Source of the DNA: Actinoallomurus sp045806665
GTDB taxonomy: Bacteria > Actinomycetota > Actinomycetes > Streptosporangiales > Streptosporangiaceae
NCBI GenBank assembly: GCA_045806665.1
Contig: JBJMIW010000049.1
Location: forward strand, 1 to 20,075
Direction of reading: 5' to 3'
DNA length: 20,075 bases
In this document: positions 5,879 through 12,923 of the stretch, one piece after another
How positions within the stretch are numbered: position 1 is the first letter of the stretch
Layout: every line of letters begins with the position of its first letter
The notes under the pieces: model-generated
What the model was told of the DNA's origin: nothing
The model's database searches: none
Seen by the model: only the letters and a program-made list of their open reading frames with translations
Position numbers and translations under genes: made by a program

Positions 5879-6563
5879 TCTGGGAGGAACCCGCCCCGCC
5901 GACGCGGCAGCCGGTGTGGGAGGCGGCCTCGGTGGTGGCCGTGGCGGCGTCCCCAGCGCGGATGGCGTCGAGTAGCCGGGCGTGGTCCATGTGCTCCCTG
6001 GCCGACAGCCCGGTGCCGAAGTGCTCCCGCAGCGAGTCCCGGATCACCTCTCCGAGGTCGGCGTACAGCTCGGCCATCACCGCGTTGTGGGAGGCGGCGA
6101 CGACCGACAGGTGGAAGGCTGCGTCCGCGTCGACGAAGGCGTCGCGGTCGCCGGAGGACCAGGCGCTCTCCCGCCGTTCCAGGAGCGCGTCGAGCCGTCG
6201 CAGGTCCTCGTCCGTGCGCCGCTCGGCCGCCAACCCCGCCGCTACGGCCTCCAGGGCGCCTCGTACCTCGATCACGTCGCGTCGATCCACGTCGGCGAAG
6301 CGGCGCTGCATCACCCCGGCGAGCTCGCTCGTCGCGACCACGTACGTCCCGGACCCCTGGCGGATGTCCAGCATCCCGTTGTGCGCGAGCGCCCGTACGG
6401 CCTCCCGCACGGTGTTGCGGGCGACGCCCAGCTGCTCGACCAGCTCCGGCTCGGTGGGGATACGCGACCCGACCGGCCACGTTCCTGAGGTGATCCGCTG
6501 CCGAAGCCGGGCGATCACCAGGTCCGACAGCGCGGCGCGCCGGACGACTGGACCGAGATTCAT
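5871..6563 (-). CDS. GntR-family regulator, FadR/FCD subfamily
   Basis: The 230-aa protein has an N-terminal winged helix at about 10-75 (IARLRQRITSGTWPVGSRIP, TEPELVEQLGVARNTVREAVRAL, IRQGSGTYV) and a C-terminal all-helical FCD ligand domain at about 95-217. The metal and ligand-binding set is visible as D147 and H151 (DADAAFH), H191 (REHMDH) and H216. FCD regulators bind organic acids or sugar acids and repress neighbouring catabolic or transport genes. It is divergent from a CynX/NimT-type transporter gene with only 23 bases between start codons, so it very likely controls that gene and itself. The ATG follows a TAGAAT box by 6 bases with no ribosome site, so the message is probably leaderless. 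The ligand is unknown. Confidence 0.9.
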   Translation of the reverse strand: MNLGPVVRRAALSDLVIARLRQRITSGTWPVGSRIPTEPELVEQLGVARNTVREAVRALAHNGMLDIRQGSGTYVVATSELAGVMQRRFADVDRRDVIEVRGALEAVAAGLAAERRTDEDLRRLDALLERRESAWSSGDRDAFVDADAAFHLSVVAASHNAVMAELYADLGEVIRDSLREHFGTGLSAREHMDHARLLDAIRAGDAATATTEAASHTGCRVGGAGSSQIT

Positions 6564-6569
6564 CCCATC

Positions 6570-6575
6570 ATTCTA
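6570..6575 (-). promoter_or_regulatory. -10 box of the FadR-type regulator gene (leaderless)
   Basis: TAGAAT on the minus strand ends 6 bases before the ATG at 6563, so transcription would begin at or next to the start codon. It overlaps the plus-strand -10 box by two bases. Confidence 0.55.
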
Positions 6576-6579
6576 CGAT
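6574..6579 (+). promoter_or_regulatory. -10 box of the CynX/NimT-type transporter gene (leaderless)
   Basis: TACGAT (TAnnnT) lies 7 bases before the ATG at 6587, and TGGACC at 6549-6554 is a possible -35 box with a 19-base spacer. No ribosome site fits in the 7 bases, so a leaderless message is likely. A bound FadR-type regulator here would block both directions. Confidence 0.55.
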
Positions 6580-6586
6580 TAGCCTT

Positions 6587-7846
6587 ATGTCGAATCATGA
6601 GGCGGTTCGTCCGCATTGTGCGGAACTGCCCCAAGACCTCTCCACGCCCACCGTCCCGAGTCGTCGGCTGGCGGTCGTCGCCCTGATCCTGGCCGCGCTC
6701 AACCTGCGCCCCGCCGTCACGAGCCTGGGCCCGGTGCTCGAAGAGGTGCGCTCCGCGCTCGGGATGAGCCCCACCGTGGCCGGGCTGCTCACCTCCCTGC
6801 CGGAGGTGTGCTTCGCGCTCTTCGGGTTCGCCGCGCCGCGGCTCGCCCGCCGGTACGGAGCCGACGGAGTCATCGCCATGGGTGCCGTGGCGCTCGCGGT
6901 GGGCCTGGTGTCGCGGCCCTTGGCACCGGACACGGTCGTGTTCGTGGCGCTGAGCGCCGTCGCGCTCGCCGGCATCGCGGTGACCAACGTGCTGCTGCCG
7001 GTCGTGGTCAAGCAGCGCTTCCCGGACCGGGTCGGCGCGATGACCGGTGTGTACTCCATGGCGCTCAACCTCGGCGCCACCACCGCCGCCGCCACCACCG
7101 TTCCGCTGGCCCGGGCGTTCGGCGGGCACTGGGGCGCAGGTCTGGGTTCGTGGGCGGTCCTCGCCGCCCTCGCGATTCCGGCCTGGGTCGCTCTCGGCCG
7201 CCGCCATGGCGGACCGGCGACCCGTACGCGCGACAGGAACGTTCCCCTGCCCCGCGCGCCGGAGTCCACGTCCGGAGTACGTATCACCCGGAGCCCCACG
7301 GCTTGGGCGCTCGCGGTGTTCTTCGGACTGCAGGCCGGTGGTGCGTACGTCATCATCGGCTGGCTGCCGCAGATGTTCCGCGACGCCGGGCTGTCGGCCG
7401 AGGCGGCCGGCCTGCTGTTCGCGGTCACCTCCCTGCTGAGCGTGCCCCTGTCCTTCCCGCTGTCGGCCCTCGCGGGTCGCCTGCGCGACCAGAGTGGTCT
7501 GGCGGCGGGCCTCGCCCTCTGCGGTCTGGCCGGATTCGCGGGGCTCTGGGCCGCGCCGGCCACCGCGCCCTGGCTGTGGGCGATGCTGCTCGGACTGTCC
7601 AACTGCGCCTTCCCGCTCGCCCTGGCGATGATCGGGATGCGAGGTCAGGACGGCGCGACGGTCACCCGGCTGTCCGCCTTCGCCCAGAGCACGGGCTACC
7701 TCATCTCGATCCCCGTGCCCATCCTCGTCGGGGTGCTGTACCAGCACAGCGGCGGCTGGCGGACGCCACTGTCGCTGATGGCCGTGCTCATGGTGCTCCA
7801 GCTCGCGGCCGGCCTCGTGGCGGGCCGCGGCCGCAGGATCGGGTGA
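6587..7846 (+). CDS. MFS transporter of the CynX/NimT type
   Basis: The 419-aa membrane protein has about 12 hydrophobic segments. The first helix, with LNLRPAVTSLGPVLEEV (about 40-56), is the hallmark of the CynX/NimT (cyanate and 2-nitroimidazole transporter) group, and helix 7 onward (FFGLQAGGAYVIIGWLPQMF) also fits. A hydrophilic loop of about 45 residues (around 205-240) separates the two six-helix halves. The group moves small anions or drugs across the inner membrane; the real substrate is unknown and cyanate is not implied, since no cyanase gene is present. The divergent FadR-type regulator gene suggests induction by an organic-acid-like ligand. Translation probably starts on a leaderless message. 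Confidence 0.88.
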   Translation: MSNHEAVRPHCAELPQDLSTPTVPSRRLAVVALILAALNLRPAVTSLGPVLEEVRSALGMSPTVAGLLTSLPEVCFALFGFAAPRLARRYGADGVIAMGAVALAVGLVSRPLAPDTVVFVALSAVALAGIAVTNVLLPVVVKQRFPDRVGAMTGVYSMALNLGATTAAATTVPLARAFGGHWGAGLGSWAVLAALAIPAWVALGRRHGGPATRTRDRNVPLPRAPESTSGVRITRSPTAWALAVFFGLQAGGAYVIIGWLPQMFRDAGLSAEAAGLLFAVTSLLSVPLSFPLSALAGRLRDQSGLAAGLALCGLAGFAGLWAAPATAPWLWAMLLGLSNCAFPLALAMIGMRGQDGATVTRLSAFAQSTGYLISIPVPILVGVLYQHSGGWRTPLSLMAVLMVLQLAAGLVAGRGRRIG

Positions 7847-7959
7847 TCCGAGGATCGCCATGCACGGATACGATCGGCCGAGGCAGGAGATCCCGCTCGG
7901 CAGGCTCGTACGCGGATCTGGTGGTGGAACACCCCGGGCGTGGAAAGGATGATGTCACG

Positions 7960-8883
7960 ATGGCCGAGGGCGCTGAGCCGCGACTCACAGAGGTGGCGCC
8001 GGGCGTGCACGCCTGGCTGCAGCCGGACGGCAGCTGGTGGATCAACAATGCCGGGGCCGTGCACGGGCCCGGCGGCGTGATCCTCATCGACACCTGCGCG
8101 ACGGCCCAGCGCACCCGCCGGTTCCTCGCCGCGGTCGACGCGGCGACCGGCGGGGACCCGGTGCGGATGGCGGTCAACACTCACTTCCACGGCGACCATG
8201 CGTACGGCAACGCGCTGCTGCCCGACTCGGCCGTGGTGGTCGGGCATCGGGCGACGCGCGAGGAGCTACTGGCGGACTTCATCCTGAAGCTCACCCCGCC
8301 GATCTGGTCGCCGACGCCCGACTGGGGCGTCTCGGACGTCAGGCCGCCGACCGTCGTCCTGGACGACGAGCTCACGCTGTTCACCGGCGAGCGGCGGATC
8401 GAGCTGCGGCATCCCGGTCACCGGGCCCACACCGCCGGGGACGTGGTCGCCTGGCTGCCCGAGGAGCAGGTGCTGTTCACCGGCGACCTGATCTTCCATG
8501 AGGTGACGCCCCTGGTCCTCATGGGGTCGGTCGAGGGGGCGCTGCGCTCGCTCGACTGGCTGGCCCGCTTCGGCGCCCGTACGGTCGTACCGGGCCACGG
8601 CGCGCTGATCACCGGTGATCTCGCGCCGGTCCTGGCGGCCCACGAGGCGTACTACCGCCTCATCCTCGACACCGCCCGGCGGGGCCGGGCGGACGGGCTG
8701 AGTCCGCTGCAGGCCGCCCGGACGTGCGATCTGGGCCCGTTCGCCGGATGGCCGGACCGCGAGCGGATCGTCCTCAACCTGCACCGGGCGTACGCGGACG
8801 CCGAAGGCGGCGACCTCGACCTGATCGCCGCATTCACCGACGCCATCGACTACAACGGCGGCCCGCTGCGCTGCGCCGTCTGA
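7960..8883 (+). CDS. Metallo-beta-lactamase-fold hydrolase
   Basis: The 307-residue protein has all the metal motifs of the fold in order: THFHGDH (H75, H77, D79, H80), HTAGD (H157), FTGD (D176) and PGHG (H213), so it should bind two metals and be active. There is no signal peptide, so a cytosolic role is likely. The fold covers thioesterases, lactonases, quorum quenchers and others, and I cannot name the substrate. A 307-aa cytosolic member without secretion is not expected to be an antibiotic beta-lactamase. The start at 7960 is chosen over an in-frame GTG at 7921 because GGAAAGGA lies about 10 bases upstream. It follows the CynX/NimT-type gene by 113 bases and converges with the dipeptidase gene, the stop codons being only 5 bases apart. 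Confidence 0.88.
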   Translation: MAEGAEPRLTEVAPGVHAWLQPDGSWWINNAGAVHGPGGVILIDTCATAQRTRRFLAAVDAATGGDPVRMAVNTHFHGDHAYGNALLPDSAVVVGHRATREELLADFILKLTPPIWSPTPDWGVSDVRPPTVVLDDELTLFTGERRIELRHPGHRAHTAGDVVAWLPEEQVLFTGDLIFHEVTPLVLMGSVEGALRSLDWLARFGARTVVPGHGALITGDLAPVLAAHEAYYRLILDTARRGRADGLSPLQAARTCDLGPFAGWPDRERIVLNLHRAYADAEGGDLDLIAAFTDAIDYNGGPLRCAV

Positions 8884-8888
8884 GTCCC

Positions 8889-9698
8889 TCAGCGCCGCCC
8901 GGCGAGCGAAGAGCGCGAGACCGGGAAGTCGAAGTAGGTGTTCGGGAACGGCTCGGGCTTGTAGGTGTAGTGCCACCACTCCTCGGCGAGGTTGACGAAG
9001 CCGGCCGTCTCCATGGCGTTCTTCAGCATGAGCCGGTTGGCGTGCTGCCGGCCCTGGATCCGCGGGTCCAGCGTGTGGGCGAGCGTGTCGAAGCAGTCGA
9101 ACCCGGTGCCCATGTCGATCGAGTTGTCGGGGAACCGCTCCGCCTGCGGGGCATAGCAGGGGACGAGACGCTGTCCGGGACGGTACGGCGGGGTCGGCCG
9201 CGCGGGCAGCTTGACGATGGTCAGGTCCATCGTGCTGCCCTGGCTGTGCCCGGACTTCTCGGCGATGTAGCCGTCCGCGAACAGCCGCGACTTATCGACG
9301 CGCGGGTAGAACTCGGCCTTCATCTGGGTGGCCTTCGGGTCCTCCGCCCACCGCACGAAGTGGTTCACGGCGCGCTGCGGGCGGTAGCAGTCGTACACCT
9401 TCAGTGAGTAGCCCTGAGGCATCAGCTTCCGCTGTACCTGGTGCAGGGCCTGGGCGGCCGTCCTGGTCAGGATGCAGATCGGCTGGCGGTATCCGTCGAT
9501 GCGCCGGCCCACGAAGTCGTGGATCGTCGCATAGCGCATCTCCTGGATGATCGTCGGATCGACGTCGCTCAGCGCGACGAACTCCTTGGGGGCCTTCGGC
9601 TCCGTGCGCGCCTGCGCCGCCGGGGACACCAGCGTGACGGCCAGCAGCGCCGCGAGCGAGACGGCGAGGCGACGGATCAGGGTGGCAGGTTTCTGCAT
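8889..9698 (-). CDS. Secreted D-Ala-D-Ala dipeptidase of the VanX type (peptidase M15D)
   Basis: The 269-aa protein begins with a signal peptide (RR at 9-10, hydrophobic 11-27, cleavage near AQA-RT at 30). The mature enzyme has the M15D core: VYDCYRPQRAVNHF (R106, the catalytic Arg of VanX), SGHSQGSTMDLT with zinc ligands H151 and D158, and AEEWWHYTY with the base Glu239/240 and zinc ligand H243. VanX-type enzymes cleave D-Ala-D-Ala dipeptide; exported forms probably act in wall turnover or on free dipeptides. No VanH, VanA or VanRS homologue is nearby, so glycopeptide resistance is not supported. Four extra cysteines after H151 could form disulfides, fitting export. The ATG at 9698 is used; a GTG one codon earlier is equally possible. 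Confidence 0.9.
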   Translation of the reverse strand: MQKPATLIRRLAVSLAALLAVTLVSPAAQARTEPKAPKEFVALSDVDPTIIQEMRYATIHDFVGRRIDGYRQPICILTRTAAQALHQVQRKLMPQGYSLKVYDCYRPQRAVNHFVRWAEDPKATQMKAEFYPRVDKSRLFADGYIAEKSGHSQGSTMDLTIVKLPARPTPPYRPGQRLVPCYAPQAERFPDNSIDMGTGFDCFDTLAHTLDPRIQGRQHANRLMLKNAMETAGFVNLAEEWWHYTYKPEPFPNTYFDFPVSRSSLAGRR

Positions 9699-9723
9699 CA
9701 CTCTGGCCTACCAGGTCGACCCC

Positions 9724-9756
9724 GTTCCGGGAACCCTGGGTTCGCTCAGCCGAACC
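9724..9756 (-). promoter_or_regulatory. Chain of three alternative hairpins between SDR and dipeptidase genes
   Basis: Three perfect small inverted repeats share arms: GTTCC-G-GGAAC (9724-9734), GAACCC-T-GGGTTC (9731-9743) and GGTTCG-N6-CGAACC (9739-9756). Because neighbours share bases, pairing of one excludes the next. The last spans the SDR stop codon, and the set lies just before the dipeptidase start on the same strand. It could be a terminator or an attenuation-like switch. Confidence 0.4.
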
Positions 9757-10474
9757 GACCGCCGAGCGAACGGAAGACGCCCGGCGCCGCGCCCCGGAGC
9801 CGGGACGGCACCCGGAGCCAGCGCGGCACGTAGCACTCCGCGCGGTCCCGCTCGATCGCGGACACCACCGCCCGCGCGACCCGTTCGGGCGGTATCGGCC
9901 TGGGCCACCGACGGGCGTACGGCGTCCCACGCCGGTCGAAGAACGGCGTGTCGACGACGCCGGGCAGCACCACCGACACCCCCACGTCGCGCAGTTCGTG
10001 GCGGAGCCCCTCCGCGAAGACGATCAGTCCGGCCTTGGTCGCGGAGTACACCGCCTCCTCCCGTACGCCGATGGCGCCCGCGATGGAGGCGACGAACACC
10101 ACGTGACCACGTCCCCGGTCGACCATGCCCGGCAGCAGCAGCCGGGTCAGCAGCATCGGCGCGGTGAGGTTGACCGTGGCCAGCCGCTCGACGGCCTTGC
10201 CGGGCATGCGGGTCAGCGGCCCCGCCCACCCCGCTCCGGCGTTGCTCACCAGGACGTCGATGGGCCCGGCTCGGGAGGCGAGGCGAGCGACGTCCCAGGC
10301 GAGATCTCCCGCGACCGCCCGCCCGCCGGTCTCGGCGGCCACGACGTCGAGCCGGCGCCGGTCACGCCCCGCCAGCACGAGACGGGCACCCGCCCGCGCC
10401 ATCTCCCGCGCGGTGGCCGCCCCGATGCCCGAGGACGCCCCGGTGATCAGCACCCGCGCACCGCTCAGCCGCAT
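9746..10474 (-). CDS. Short-chain dehydrogenase/reductase (classical SDR)
   Basis: The 242-residue protein has the NAD(P) motif TGASSGIG (11-18), AGRDRRRL after the second strand (Arg after Gly suggests NADP), NAG (78-80), N102, catalytic S130, and YSATK with Y143 and K147, so it should be an active oxidoreductase. The C-terminal tail is basic (RWLRVPSRLRG...GRFG), and the family resembles actinobacterial SDRs of unknown substrate. The ATG at 10474 is chosen because the Rossmann strand starts right after it; a GTG eight codons upstream is the alternative. It is followed by the dipeptidase gene after 47 bases on the same strand, and a joint transcript is possible. Confidence 0.9.
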   Translation of the reverse strand: MRLSGARVLITGASSGIGAATAREMARAGARLVLAGRDRRRLDVVAAETGGRAVAGDLAWDVARLASRAGPIDVLVSNAGAGWAGPLTRMPGKAVERLATVNLTAPMLLTRLLLPGMVDRGRGHVVFVASIAGAIGVREEAVYSATKAGLIVFAEGLRHELRDVGVSVVLPGVVDTPFFDRRGTPYARRWPRPIPPERVARAVVSAIERDRAECYVPRWLRVPSRLRGAAPGVFRSLGGRFG

Positions 10475-10525
10475 GCTCCAACCGTTCCCCGAGCGCACTC
10501 GGATGATCCCGGCGTTCGTCGGTCC

Positions 10526-10550
10526 GGACGGCCGGGACGGCCGGGACGGC
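10526..10550. repeat. Short tandem repeat, 9-base unit
   Basis: About 2.8 copies of GGGACGGCC in a row (the first copy lacks its first G; the third ends in C then T). It is too short to classify and probably a replication-slippage product just upstream of the SDR gene. Confidence 0.6.
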
Positions 10551-10753
10551 TGAGCGTGGACTCGCGGAAGGGTAAGAGGGTGCTCGTTCGGGGGTGTCTA
10601 CCGAGGCGAAACGCTTTCTCGTCTCACGAAACACCGCCGGATCGGAGGCCCGGCGCCGACCGCCACCGCCCTCAGCCGGTCAGGCGCCGCCCTGGGGAAG
10701 CGTGTCGCCGTGGTCGGGACCGTTCGTCGTGAAGTATTGATCACGATCGCTGC

Positions 10754-10781
10754 TTGACCTGAGATCCCGGCCGAGTACTGG
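10754..10781 (+). promoter_or_regulatory. Candidate promoter of the GNAT gene (leaderless)
   Basis: TTGACC (10754-10759) and TACTGG (10776-10781) are separated by 16 bases, and the ATG begins 6 bases after the -10 box. The -35 is strong and the -10 weak. There is no ribosome site before the ATG, so a leaderless transcript is likely. Confidence 0.45.
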
Positions 10782-10786
10782 GCAGT

Positions 10787-11647
10787 ATGAGGCCCATGGG
10801 CTGGGTTATTACCGGAGATATTGCGGAATACGACGGGACCGCTGGGTGCTTCCTCCGGTCCCGGCCGGTTGAGAACACCGTCCTGATCACCGTGTTGGAG
10901 TCGCTGCGGGCGCGGGGGCTGACGGCCTACGGTGACGCGCCCGCGGTGATGGGGGCCTGGATGTCCGCCGGCTGCGTGGCCGGGGCGTTCGTTTACACGC
11001 CGCCGTTTCCGCTGCTCCTGAGCGTGATGCCGGAGCGGGCCGGCATGGAGCTCGCGCAGACCCTGGCGTCGGACGGGCTTCGGCTGCCGGGAGTGACGGG
11101 GCGTCATGAGCTGGCCGAGGCCTTCGCTAAGGGCTGGCGGACCGAGACCGGCGCCGACTTCACGATCTGGGAGCGCCGACGGCTCTATCGATTGCAAGAG
11201 GTACGCGACCCGGCCACGGCCGGGCGCGCCCGCCTCGCCCGGTCCGCAGAGCGTGACCTGCTGCTCGGCTGGTACCACGACGCCGAGCGGGAGATCCGCG
11301 AGCGTCCCGGGGACCACGGCGCCGCGGTCGACGACCGGATCGCGTACGGCGGCCTGACCGTGTGGGAGCGGGACGGGGTCCCCGTGTCGCTCGCCGGCCG
11401 GACCCGCATCATCGCCGGGATGGTGCGGATCGCTCCGGTCTACACCCCGCCGGAGCACCGATGCCACGGATACGGCGCCGCCGCGACCGCCGCCGTGAGC
11501 AAGGTCGCCGCCGAGACCGGGGCGGAGGACGTCGTGGTCTTCGCCGACCTGGCCAACCCGGACATCAACGCGATGCACCGGCGCCTCGGCTTCCAACCTC
11601 TGGACGACTACCTGGTGATCTCCTTCAGGCGGCGGCCCGGCGCTTGA
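10787..11647 (+). CDS. GNAT-family N-acetyltransferase
   Basis: The 286-aa protein has a C-terminal GNAT domain (about 150-280) with the acetyl-CoA loop PEHRCHGYGAAA (R225-x-x-G228-x-G230), preceded by IIAGMVRIAPVYTPP, and then the LANPDINAMHRRLGFQPL stretch typical of the final helix. The N-terminal half (1-140) is another alpha/beta region resembling the degenerate GNAT-like half of two-domain actinobacterial acetyltransferases. It transfers acetyl groups to an amine; the substrate is unknown. It starts at the first ATG, probably on a leaderless message; a second ATG three codons later is possible. A palindromic terminator follows the stop. Confidence 0.87.
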   Translation: MRPMGWVITGDIAEYDGTAGCFLRSRPVENTVLITVLESLRARGLTAYGDAPAVMGAWMSAGCVAGAFVYTPPFPLLLSVMPERAGMELAQTLASDGLRLPGVTGRHELAEAFAKGWRTETGADFTIWERRRLYRLQEVRDPATAGRARLARSAERDLLLGWYHDAEREIRERPGDHGAAVDDRIAYGGLTVWERDGVPVSLAGRTRIIAGMVRIAPVYTPPEHRCHGYGAAATAAVSKVAAETGAEDVVVFADLANPDINAMHRRLGFQPLDDYLVISFRRRPGA

Positions 11648-11650
11648 CCG

Positions 11651-11672
11651 GCCGCGCCTCCGGAGGCGCGGC
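11651..11672. terminator. Bidirectional terminator between convergent genes
   Basis: A perfect 22-base palindrome, GCCGCGCCTCC followed by its complement, begins 4 bases after the GNAT stop and ends 8 bases before the stop of the convergent membrane-protein gene. It can form the same hairpin in either transcript. Confidence 0.7.
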
Positions 11673-11680
11673 GGCCTCGG

Positions 11681-11893
11681 CTATGACCCATCGGTGACGC
11701 GGCTGCCCTCCTCGGCGGGCGCCTCCGCCGGTGCCTCATCCGTCGTGATCCCCGAGACGAATGCGGCCGAAAGCGCCAGCAGCAGGGCCCACAGGCCGAA
11801 GAAGGTGAACGCCACGGCGCCGTACGGCCCCGCGATCCAGTCGATGAACAGACCCGCGCCGATGATCCCGATCCCCGTTAACGCAATGCGCAT
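11681..11893 (-). CDS. Small two-helix membrane protein
   Basis: The 70-residue protein has two hydrophobic segments (about 3-20 and 25-48) joined by a short turn around WIAGPYG, then an acidic, Ala/Pro/Glu-rich tail. I do not recognise the family. The frame is supported by its clean hydrophobic pattern, its position directly against the palindromic terminator, and the lack of another gene in this stretch. No ribosome site is seen; TAGTAC just before the ATG could be a -10 box of a leaderless message. A longer in-frame start exists far upstream but would overlap the DMT gene. Confidence 0.6.
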   Translation of the reverse strand: MRIALTGIGIIGAGLFIDWIAGPYGAVAFTFFGLWALLLALSAAFVSGITTDEAPAEAPAEEGSRVTDGS

Positions 11894-12041
11894 GCGTACT
11901 ACTTTGCGGCGAGATCCGGGCAAATGTCGAGTGGATATCCCGGACCGCCGCGGCGGCTCAGCGCGCGGGAGGAACCGCAGGTCAGTCGGTATGGGTGGGC
12001 AGTCTCGGGTACCAACCCTACGTGACTTCGGCGGGCGGCCG

Positions 12042-12923
12042 ATGAAGACGCTCCTCGCTCTGGCGGCGGCCTGCTTCCTCGGCATCGGATTCGTCGCCCA
12101 GCAGCACGTGGCATACCGCGAGCCGCTGGACGAGATGCTGCGCCTCCGGCTGCTCGCCCACCTGATCCGCCAGCCGGTCTGGCTGCTCGGCATCGCCGCG
12201 ATGGTCTGCGGGCAGGTGCTGGGTGCGGTGGCGCTCGACGAGTCCGACCTCGGCCGGGTCGAGCCGTTGCTGGCGACGAACCTGATCTTCGCGCTGGTCA
12301 TAGCCCACCTGGTCTACAAGGAGCGGCTCAGCCGGGAGGTATGGTGGGGCGGGCTGCTCGTGACGGGGGGAGTGGTGATCTTTCTGGCGTTCGGCCAGCC
12401 GCACGGCGGGCGGCCCACGGGGCCGGAATCGCCCCGCTGGCTGGTGGCCGGTGCCGTGGTGCTGGTCGCGGCGGGGCTCGTGCTCGCCGCCCTCCCGCGC
12501 TCCCTGCGGACCAAGGCGATGCTGTTCGCGGCCGCGGCCGGGATGCTGTTCGGCGTCCAGGACGCGCTGACCCGAGGCTCGCTGCTGGAGCTGGGTCAAG
12601 GGGCGGCGGTCGTCCTACGCAGCTGGCAGCCGTACGCCCTGATCGTCGTCGCCGTGCTGTCCCTGCTCCTGGCGGAGAGCGCGTTCGACGCCGCGCCGAT
12701 CGGCATCTCGCTGCCGGCGATCACCGCGGTCGAGCCGATCATCGGGATCATCCTGGGGATCTTCGTCTTCGCCGAGAACCTTCGGCTGAGCGAGGGCGCG
12801 CTCGCGGCGGAGGTTCTCGGCCTCTTGATGATCGTGACGGGCATCGGTGTGCTCGGACGCTCCTCGTTCCTCGGCAAGCCGGTACAGGACCCCGGCGCGC
12901 GGCGGGAGGGCGGCCCGGGATGA
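12042..12923 (+). CDS. DMT-superfamily transporter, first of a coupled pair
   Basis: The 293-aa membrane protein has about nine or ten hydrophobic segments in two halves, as in the drug/metabolite transporter superfamily. The first half runs from LALAAACFLGIGFVAQQH through a stretch like LIRQPVWLLGIAAMVCGQVL, then RVEPLLATNLIFALVIAH and a short KERLS loop; a related pattern recurs in the second half (AITAVEPIIGIILGIFVF, then ENLRLSE). The QPVWLLG...PLLATN layout recalls NIPA-like magnesium transporters, a resemblance from memory and not a firm assignment. The ATG at 12042 is preferred over an in-frame ATG at 11991 because the first helix starts at once. Its stop overlaps the next gene's start (ATGA), so the two are translationally coupled. 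Confidence 0.85.
   Translation: MKTLLALAAACFLGIGFVAQQHVAYREPLDEMLRLRLLAHLIRQPVWLLGIAAMVCGQVLGAVALDESDLGRVEPLLATNLIFALVIAHLVYKERLSREVWWGGLLVTGGVVIFLAFGQPHGGRPTGPESPRWLVAGAVVLVAAGLVLAALPRSLRTKAMLFAAAAGMLFGVQDALTRGSLLELGQGAAVVLRSWQPYALIVVAVLSLLLAESAFDAAPIGISLPAITAVEPIIGIILGIFVFAENLRLSEGALAAEVLGLLMIVTGIGVLGRSSFLGKPVQDPGARREGGPG

Larger units (their letters stand above)
10475..10786. other. Intergenic region between divergent SDR and GNAT genes
   Basis: This spacer of about 310 bases holds no credible gene; the short frames in it lack ribosome sites and family motifs. It contains almost three copies of the 9-mer GGGACGGCC (10526-10550), a GAGGCGAAACG at 10603-10613 that repeats 11 bases of the ArsR operator region, and a good -35-like TTGACC near the GNAT start. 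Confidence 0.6.

Noticed and set aside
7960..8883. Beta-lactamase resistance gene
   Set aside because: The fold is right but there is no signal peptide, and this fold includes many non-lactamase hydrolases.
8880..8892. CTGAG-TCC-CTCAG hairpin over the two convergent stop codons
   Set aside because: Only five base pairs; too weak to call a terminator, though it may help end both messages.
8889..9698. Vancomycin-resistance locus
   Set aside because: Only the VanX-type dipeptidase is present, it carries a signal peptide, and no ligase, dehydrogenase or sensor genes are nearby.
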